Of a DNA stretch of 64,000 nt, positions 59,589 through 64,000 are shown in pieces. This DNA comes from a virus: the IMG/VR virus record IMGVR_UViG_3300022689_000130, positions 62,001 to 126,000 of that record; one strand, written 5' to 3'. Made by a program: the position numbers and the translations under genes. The notes below the pieces were generated by a model. It ran no database searches, had not been told where the DNA came from, and saw only the letters and a program-made list of their open reading frames with translations. Each line of letters begins with the position of its first letter. Within the stretch, counting starts at the first letter, position 1.

Positions 59589-60610
59589 GTGCCCCACAAA
59601 ATCTCGAACAGTATCTTAAGGATCACATCTGTTTCAAGCCTTGGGATAGTATAAGTATTGAGCCTAATGGTGATGTAATCAATTGTTGTATGCCTTGGCT
59701 ACCTAAACCCATTGGTAACTTGTTTGAGAACACTATGGACGAAATCCTCAGCAGCGAGGCAAGCCAAGAAGTTCAAGCTAGTATCCTGGATGGAAGTTAT
59801 CGTTACTGCAACAAGGACATGTGCAGTGAGATTTATGGTGGTCGTTTGCCTAAACGACCACAAGAGATGAAACTACCGCAACGGCCCTACAAGATTCGAT
59901 TTAACAACGATAGAAGTTGCAATCTATGGTGCCCTAGCTGTCGCTTGCGACGTGTGCAGCACAACGAGGGTCCGGCATATGAGAAGGCTAAGTGGCTAAA
60001 CGACAGAATTTATGAATTCATGTTGGAACAAGCCTCCCGTGGCCCAGTTGAGATTTGGGTAACAGGAAGCGGCGACGCAATTGGCAGCCGCATCTACCGT
60101 GACATGCTCAAACGCATTGACGGTTCGGAGTTTCCAGACCTTAAAATCAATCTCATGACCAATGGCGTATTGTTTACTCCCAAGACTTGGGAAAGCCTGC
60201 ATCGTATCTGGAACAATATCACACTGGTTGATATCAGTGTGGACGCAGGCACAAAAAGCGTCTACCAAAAGATGCGACCACCTGGCAAGTGGGATCAACT
60301 ACTCAGCAACGTCAAATATTTAGGTGAGTGTGCGCAAGAATATGACAACATCAATATCAACTACGGCTTTGTGGTGCAACATGGAAACTATACAGATATG
60401 GTCAACTTTGTGCATACGTTTAGCCAATTTGAGCGTTACCACTTGCTCAACTTCACGTTAGTTAACGACTGGAATACATGGGAAGATTTCGGAAGCCATG
60501 CAGTATGGAAGCGCAGCCATCCAGAACATGAAGCGTTCTTAGAAATGGTTCGCCGTCCAGAATTAGTTGATGAACGAGTGTTTATGGGCTCGCTTAAACG
60601 TTTTCTCTAA
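59585..60610 (+). CDS. Radical SAM enzyme 5, permuted N-terminus (341 aa)
   Basis: N-terminal block CFKPWDSISIEPNGDVINCC and YCNKDMCSEIYGGR before the core C112, C116, C119 (RSCNLWCPSCRLRRVQ). The usual GGE is replaced by VTGSGDAIGS, the same style of change as in enzyme 2. Start overlaps the previous stop by 4 bases (ATGA). Last plus-strand radical-SAM gene, ending 49 bases before the stop of a convergent sixth enzyme. Confidence 0.8.
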   Translation: MSAPQNLEQYLKDHICFKPWDSISIEPNGDVINCCMPWLPKPIGNLFENTMDEILSSEASQEVQASILDGSYRYCNKDMCSEIYGGRLPKRPQEMKLPQRPYKIRFNNDRSCNLWCPSCRLRRVQHNEGPAYEKAKWLNDRIYEFMLEQASRGPVEIWVTGSGDAIGSRIYRDMLKRIDGSEFPDLKINLMTNGVLFTPKTWESLHRIWNNITLVDISVDAGTKSVYQKMRPPGKWDQLLSNVKYLGECAQEYDNININYGFVVQHGNYTDMVNFVHTFSQFERYHLLNFTLVNDWNTWEDFGSHAVWKRSHPEHEAFLEMVRRPELVDERVFMGSLKRFL

Positions 60611-60628
60611 TCACTTGTAAATGAACGC

Positions 60629-60657
60629 AACCTTTTTGACGAATCGTCAAAAAGGTT
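60629..60657. repeat. 13-bp palindrome between convergent radical-SAM genes
   Basis: Arms 60629-60641 and 60645-60657 are perfectly complementary with a 3-base loop (AAT). It lies exactly between two convergent stops and may reduce read-through, but no T-run follows outside the stem on either strand, so it is not a standard intrinsic terminator. Confidence 0.6.
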
Positions 60658-60659
60658 GA

Positions 60660-61928
60660 TCACTCCACGTCTCCAAAATCTATGTTGCATAGCAAATCAG
60701 CAAGTTCAGGCAAACTACGTTTCCAGTCAAGGTCGGCAGTTTCGTCAAACATATCTAGTCGTATCTTAGCGTGTTTCATTTCATGTAGCCAGTTTTTATT
60801 GTTGCCGTCGCTTTCATACATGAAGTTAATGCAGTTCTGCATTGCATCAGCAGCACTCTTCACGTCAGCTTTGAGGAAACCATCGCGACGTTCTGTCAAC
60901 ATTTCCTTGAGTGTGTCTTTGTAATCAGGCGGAAGATGCTTAAGGCTGAACAGTGTGGGGTAGGTAACAAAGTTGGTATAGAGGGTGTAGCAATCTTCAA
61001 TCCAACGATTATCAACGCACCACTGCACAAAGTCTGGAAACTGGTGGATATTGAGAATGCTCACCGTAACACTGGGATAAATGAACAGGTTGAGGTCTGG
61101 ACATTCGAACTTGAGGAAGTTGAAGTTGTCGCGTGTCTTATCCCACTTGGCGCCAGTGCGGATATACTCAAATACATCATCCATGCCGTCAATGCTAGCC
61201 GCAACAGTGATATGGTGGAAGTGCTTCCACCACTCCACGATGTTCTTTCGCTTGTAAGTGATTGAGCTCATGTTGGTGTTATAGCTGAGGTGAACCTCTG
61301 GTGCATTGCCAATCTCAATGAGGTGCTCGAGTGTGTAATAATGTTGCTTTTCCATTAAGGGTTCGCCACCAGCCCAATACATGCGGTCTACAGTGCTGAG
61401 AAATGGCTTAATTTTGTCAAATTCGTCAGCACGTATGAATTTTTGAATGTTGCTTGTATCAGTGCCAGGGCTCTGACGCTTGATAATTTCCTTCTGCTCA
61501 TCATACCAAGTGCTACTGAGTTCATGTCCACAAGTTCGGCACTTGAGATTGCAGTGGTTGCTGAAGCGCAGATCTACATAGCTGAGGCGTATATTGTCAA
61601 TGCTACCGTCCTTATTTGTATCTGAGATTTCCTTTTCGTAACGATGCAAGTAAGCTTTGTTCATTTGCGATCGCATACTGTCCAAACCAGCACGTTCTCT
61701 GTCAAAGCAGATGCGGCAAGCATCATGTTCACCATCAGCAAGCATTGTCCGGCGCATTTCTTTCATGCCCTCGCTGTTCATGGCATCAAGAAGATTGACG
61801 CCATCACGCTTGAGATTGCTAAACTTTTTACGGTCAAGGCGATACATGTCTGTCATACAGCATGGCAAGACTTGGCCTGTTGGATACAAGTGTAAATGCA
61901 TCCATGGATAAACACATAATTTGCTCAT
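60660..61928 (-). CDS. Radical SAM enzyme 6, permuted N-terminus (422 aa)
   Basis: N-terminal auxiliary block CVYPWMHLHLYPTGQVLPCC (C5, C23, C24) and ACRICFDRERAG (C71, C74) precede the core C126, C130, C133 (NHCNLKCRTCGHELSSTW) and MYWAGGEPLME. Resembles enzyme 4 in layout. It is the only member on the minus strand and has its own late-type promoter. In related phage and bacterial genomes such twitch-type proteins occur singly near surface-polysaccharide genes as I recall, but no substrate is known to me. Confidence 0.85.
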   Translation of the reverse strand: MSKLCVYPWMHLHLYPTGQVLPCCMTDMYRLDRKKFSNLKRDGVNLLDAMNSEGMKEMRRTMLADGEHDACRICFDRERAGLDSMRSQMNKAYLHRYEKEISDTNKDGSIDNIRLSYVDLRFSNHCNLKCRTCGHELSSTWYDEQKEIIKRQSPGTDTSNIQKFIRADEFDKIKPFLSTVDRMYWAGGEPLMEKQHYYTLEHLIEIGNAPEVHLSYNTNMSSITYKRKNIVEWWKHFHHITVAASIDGMDDVFEYIRTGAKWDKTRDNFNFLKFECPDLNLFIYPSVTVSILNIHQFPDFVQWCVDNRWIEDCYTLYTNFVTYPTLFSLKHLPPDYKDTLKEMLTERRDGFLKADVKSAADAMQNCINFMYESDGNNKNWLHEMKHAKIRLDMFDETADLDWKRSLPELADLLCNIDFGDVE

Positions 61929-61952
61929 GGGGTTCCTAACATTTGTTGCGTC

Positions 61953-61960
61953 TATTTAGT
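61953..61960 (-). promoter_or_regulatory. Late-type promoter for radical SAM enzyme 6
   Basis: Minus strand ACTAAATAG, 25 bases before the ATG at 61928. A second ACTAAATA on the plus strand (61973-61980) runs into the ATG of the SGNH gene, so if used it would give a nearly leaderless mRNA. Confidence 0.45.
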
Positions 61961-61979
61961 GCTGACTTAATTACTAAAT

Positions 61980-62747
61980 ATGAATATGACTAAAAATTGG
62001 ATCGTGGCCTTCGGAGACAGCTTTACTTATGGTGACGAGCTGCCAGATGATGATCTGGCAATAGAAAACCATCATTTACGCAAGACACTCACATTAGCTC
62101 GCTCATATACCCGCTACGCAAACATTCCTCATCAGTTATTTGATCAACGCAATGAGCATATTCGTCTCATGTGGCGCAACGACGGGCTTGATTATCAAGG
62201 CTTGTGTAATAGCTATTCTTACATAAACCGCGCATGTGTGCAAGAAAGAATCGGCTGCCGAAACCTAGCAGCACCTGGTCGCAGTTTTGAACACATACTG
62301 ATTGATTTGATCAAGTATTTTGAGTTCAATGAACCTAGTGGAGAATTGTTCGTGATTGGCACAGGACTTACACGCCGCCACACTGTTTTCAACGAGGGAA
62401 CAGACGAGTATCAAAGCATCAATTATCGTTTCATGTTTGACTTATACAATAACGCAGCCAACATCGACAAAATTGATGACGAGTTCATTAACTATATGGT
62501 TGAATATACCAACAATACCAAATACCATGAATATATGCATGATGCAGTGACAGGTGAAATCAAAAACTTGCTGGAGCGCAAAGGTCGTCCATACTATCTT
62601 TTTGATGTCAAGAAACGTCTAGATCAGATTACCGATGAACACAAATTGGATCGTTGTGCATTTGGTCATAATGATAAGCAGGCGCATGTTATCTTAGCTG
62701 AAGAAATGATACCAATCATTCAAGAGTTGAGGGCACAAGACAAATGA
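61980..62747 (+). CDS. SGNH/GDSL-type hydrolase (255 aa)
   Basis: IVAFGDSFTYGDELPDDD opens the family (GDS, residues 12-14), and NLAAPGRSFEHILIDLIKYF with a GELFVIGTGLTRR strand follows as in SGNH esterases, which remove acyl groups from sugars, lipids or peptides. A late CAFGHNDKQAHVIL could supply the Asp/His pair. An ATG at 61986 is an alternative start two codons downstream. No signal peptide, so it acts in the cytoplasm. Divergent from radical SAM enzyme 6. Confidence 0.65.
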   Translation: MNMTKNWIVAFGDSFTYGDELPDDDLAIENHHLRKTLTLARSYTRYANIPHQLFDQRNEHIRLMWRNDGLDYQGLCNSYSYINRACVQERIGCRNLAAPGRSFEHILIDLIKYFEFNEPSGELFVIGTGLTRRHTVFNEGTDEYQSINYRFMFDLYNNAANIDKIDDEFINYMVEYTNNTKYHEYMHDAVTGEIKNLLERKGRPYYLFDVKKRLDQITDEHKLDRCAFGHNDKQAHVILAEEMIPIIQELRAQDK

Positions 62748-63262
62748 TTATACCTGAATACGTCTATCTTTATGGTAATCACAATCCATTTTCAGCAGAG
62801 CAGTTGGAACGATATCCTATTATTGATAGGACTCGCAGCGATCGCATTTCATTATTTCAAATAATTGATGATGTAGAACGTTATAACTACACGGAATATG
62901 ATCTGTTGGTAGTGCTTGACCCAGGATGGCAGTCTGTTGGATTGCATCCTCCAAGGTCTATTCAATATCAAAGAGAACAGTTTGCCAAATTGGGGAGCAA
63001 CCATGTAACCAATGATGACACTGTTTTAGTACTACAGCATTTGTGTGCATTGCGCCGCCTTCGCCGAAACTTTTCACGTGATCAATTACACATACATACA
63101 GACGAAAGTTATCGTGATGTATTAGAAGCCGCTGACTATCCCAAAGACAAGCAGATAGTATCAACCTATTGCGCATATGAATTGTGTAATGTTACTGACA
63201 GTCGAACGCTTGAGCAATTGGATAATGATTTGAATCATAAATTGGGAATGTTGACACGATGA
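62744..63262 (+). CDS. Unknown accessory protein (172 aa)
   Basis: Begins MIIPEYVYLYGNHNPFSAEQ, with DLLVVLDPGWQSVGLHPPRS in the middle; a soluble alpha/beta protein of no recognised family. It overlaps the SGNH gene by 4 bases and the sulfotransferase-like gene by 4, so it is probably needed for the same step. A weak similarity to transferase N-termini is not enough to name it. Confidence 0.5.
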   Translation: MIIPEYVYLYGNHNPFSAEQLERYPIIDRTRSDRISLFQIIDDVERYNYTEYDLLVVLDPGWQSVGLHPPRSIQYQREQFAKLGSNHVTNDDTVLVLQHLCALRRLRRNFSRDQLHIHTDESYRDVLEAADYPKDKQIVSTYCAYELCNVTDSRTLEQLDNDLNHKLGMLTR

Positions 63263-63993
63263 AGATACAATTGATTGCTCATGCCCGTAGTGGTTCAACC
63301 TATGTATATGAGATATTGCACAATACCCTTGAAGTAAGAAAACCCGGCATGTTTATGGTAAATGAACCATTTAATATGCCGCATTTGTCGCAAATCAAAA
63401 TAAGTCCAAATGAAAAGGACTTTTTGTTACAACAACAGTTGGAAAAATGTGTTAAGTTGCCTTATGTATTTCAAAAATCACACATACAACATTATAGGTT
63501 TTTGAGTGCGGCGCAAATGGAATTATTCAAAAGCGTGGAATGGTATAATATATTTCTCTACCGCAGAGATCTATTCGAAAGCACAATGAGTCAAGTAATT
63601 AGCGACAAGACTAACATGTGGATTCGTTATAATGAGTTGCCTAACAAACCAATTATCACGTCCAGGGAATTTGCTCGTATTCTCAAAGTGCAAATTGAAG
63701 CTAGAGAAGAATTGTTTGCAATGAAAAACGTACGGCCAGATGAAATCTTGATATACGAAGATCTTACCTTTAATCAAAAAAAGGACTACAGCAAGATTGA
63801 ACTGAGCAAAGAGATAGGGCGCTATGCTAAAGGAGATCCCATCGTTCAAAAAGCACCACCCAAAGATGAATTGGTAGAAAACTATGACCAATTATTGGAC
63901 CAGTATTACAAAATCATCAAAGGCAAGACGTTTGAAAATTTTGACTTGGACGGCAAAATGATTACAGCAACCCGCTTAGAGGAGACCAAATGA
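63259..63993 (+). CDS. Sulfotransferase-like protein (244 aa)
   Basis: AHARSGSTYVYEIL (residues 7-20) matches the 5'-phosphosulfate-binding loop of sulfotransferases (R.GST...L), and LYRRDLFESTMSQVI (R102, R103, D104, S108) matches the 3'-phosphate-binding strand-helix with its RD...S. Such enzymes move sulfate from PAPS to a hydroxyl on a glycan, lipid or protein. It overlaps the previous gene by 4 bases. A further ATG (63990) overlaps its stop, so another coupled gene probably continues beyond the window. Confidence 0.65.
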   Translation: MKIQLIAHARSGSTYVYEILHNTLEVRKPGMFMVNEPFNMPHLSQIKISPNEKDFLLQQQLEKCVKLPYVFQKSHIQHYRFLSAAQMELFKSVEWYNIFLYRRDLFESTMSQVISDKTNMWIRYNELPNKPIITSREFARILKVQIEAREELFAMKNVRPDEILIYEDLTFNQKKDYSKIELSKEIGRYAKGDPIVQKAPPKDELVENYDQLLDQYYKIIKGKTFENFDLDGKMITATRLEETK

Positions 63994-64000
63994 ACATTTG

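Noticed and set aside
60629-60657. Palindrome as a bidirectional intrinsic terminator
   Set aside because: No T-run follows the stem in either direction; kept only as a repeat.
61973-61980. Plus-strand ACTAAATA as the SGNH gene's late promoter
   Set aside because: It overlaps the start codon, so transcription would start inside the gene; not listed as a separate feature.

Overview
The window is a contiguous stretch of a T4-like myovirus genome, most likely marine, infecting a Gram-negative, probably proteobacterial host. The evidence is a near-complete T4-type structural set (gp13, gp14, gp15 neck/tail completion; gp20, gp21, gp22, gp23 head; gp26 hub assembly; gp53, gp5, gp25, gp6 baseplate), the recombination nuclease gp46/gp47, the late sigma factor gp55, and T4-type late promoters (TATAAATA-like) in front of structural genes. 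No tRNA, integrase or photosynthesis gene was seen, so neither a temperate phage nor a cyanophage is indicated. Terminase, sheath and tube genes are not in this window.

Layout. 1-3344 (minus): dNMP kinase and about ten small, mostly unknown early proteins, served by sigma70-like promoters; two of these share a near-identical leader with a third copy at 29.7 kb. 3435-4906 (minus): GNAT-like protein and gp13. 4968-8029 (plus): isochorismatase-like protein, gp14, gp15. 8042-9155: broken homing-endonuclease remnant, Nudix hydrolase and a promoter-terminator pair around a possible small RNA. 9170-17247 (minus): gp23, gp22, gp21, acidic core protein, small protein, gp20, tape measure. 17318-18405 (plus): gp26 and a small chaperone-like protein, then a terminator and about 420 bases of hairpin-rich noncoding DNA. 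18961-23964 (minus): an early operon gp55, small protein, gp47, small protein, gp46, small protein, PD-(D/E)XK nuclease. 24087-49353 (plus): baseplate and fibre genes including a 3582-residue giant protein. 49425-63993: an accessory block.

The accessory block (49.4-64 kb) is the most unusual part. It holds six radical-SAM enzymes, three with the auxiliary-cluster cysteine region placed before the radical-SAM domain, two with a distinct Cys-His N-terminal region and one in the usual SPASM order. They are interleaved with four nucleotide-sugar-transferase-like proteins (one with its DxD lost), an SGNH-type hydrolase, a sulfotransferase-like protein and unknown proteins. Genes on the plus strand mostly overlap by 1-14 bases and follow a sigma70-like promoter rather than a late promoter; one radical-SAM gene lies convergently under a late-type promoter. 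I read this as a phage-encoded pathway that builds or modifies a glycan or protein, perhaps on the virion fibres or host surface, but the substrate is not visible in the sequence.

Regulation appears two-tiered: TTGACA-N17-TATATT-type promoters for the replication/early genes, including gp55 itself, and TAAATA-type late promoters for virion genes. At two divergent gene pairs the late promoters are embedded in perfect inverted repeats.
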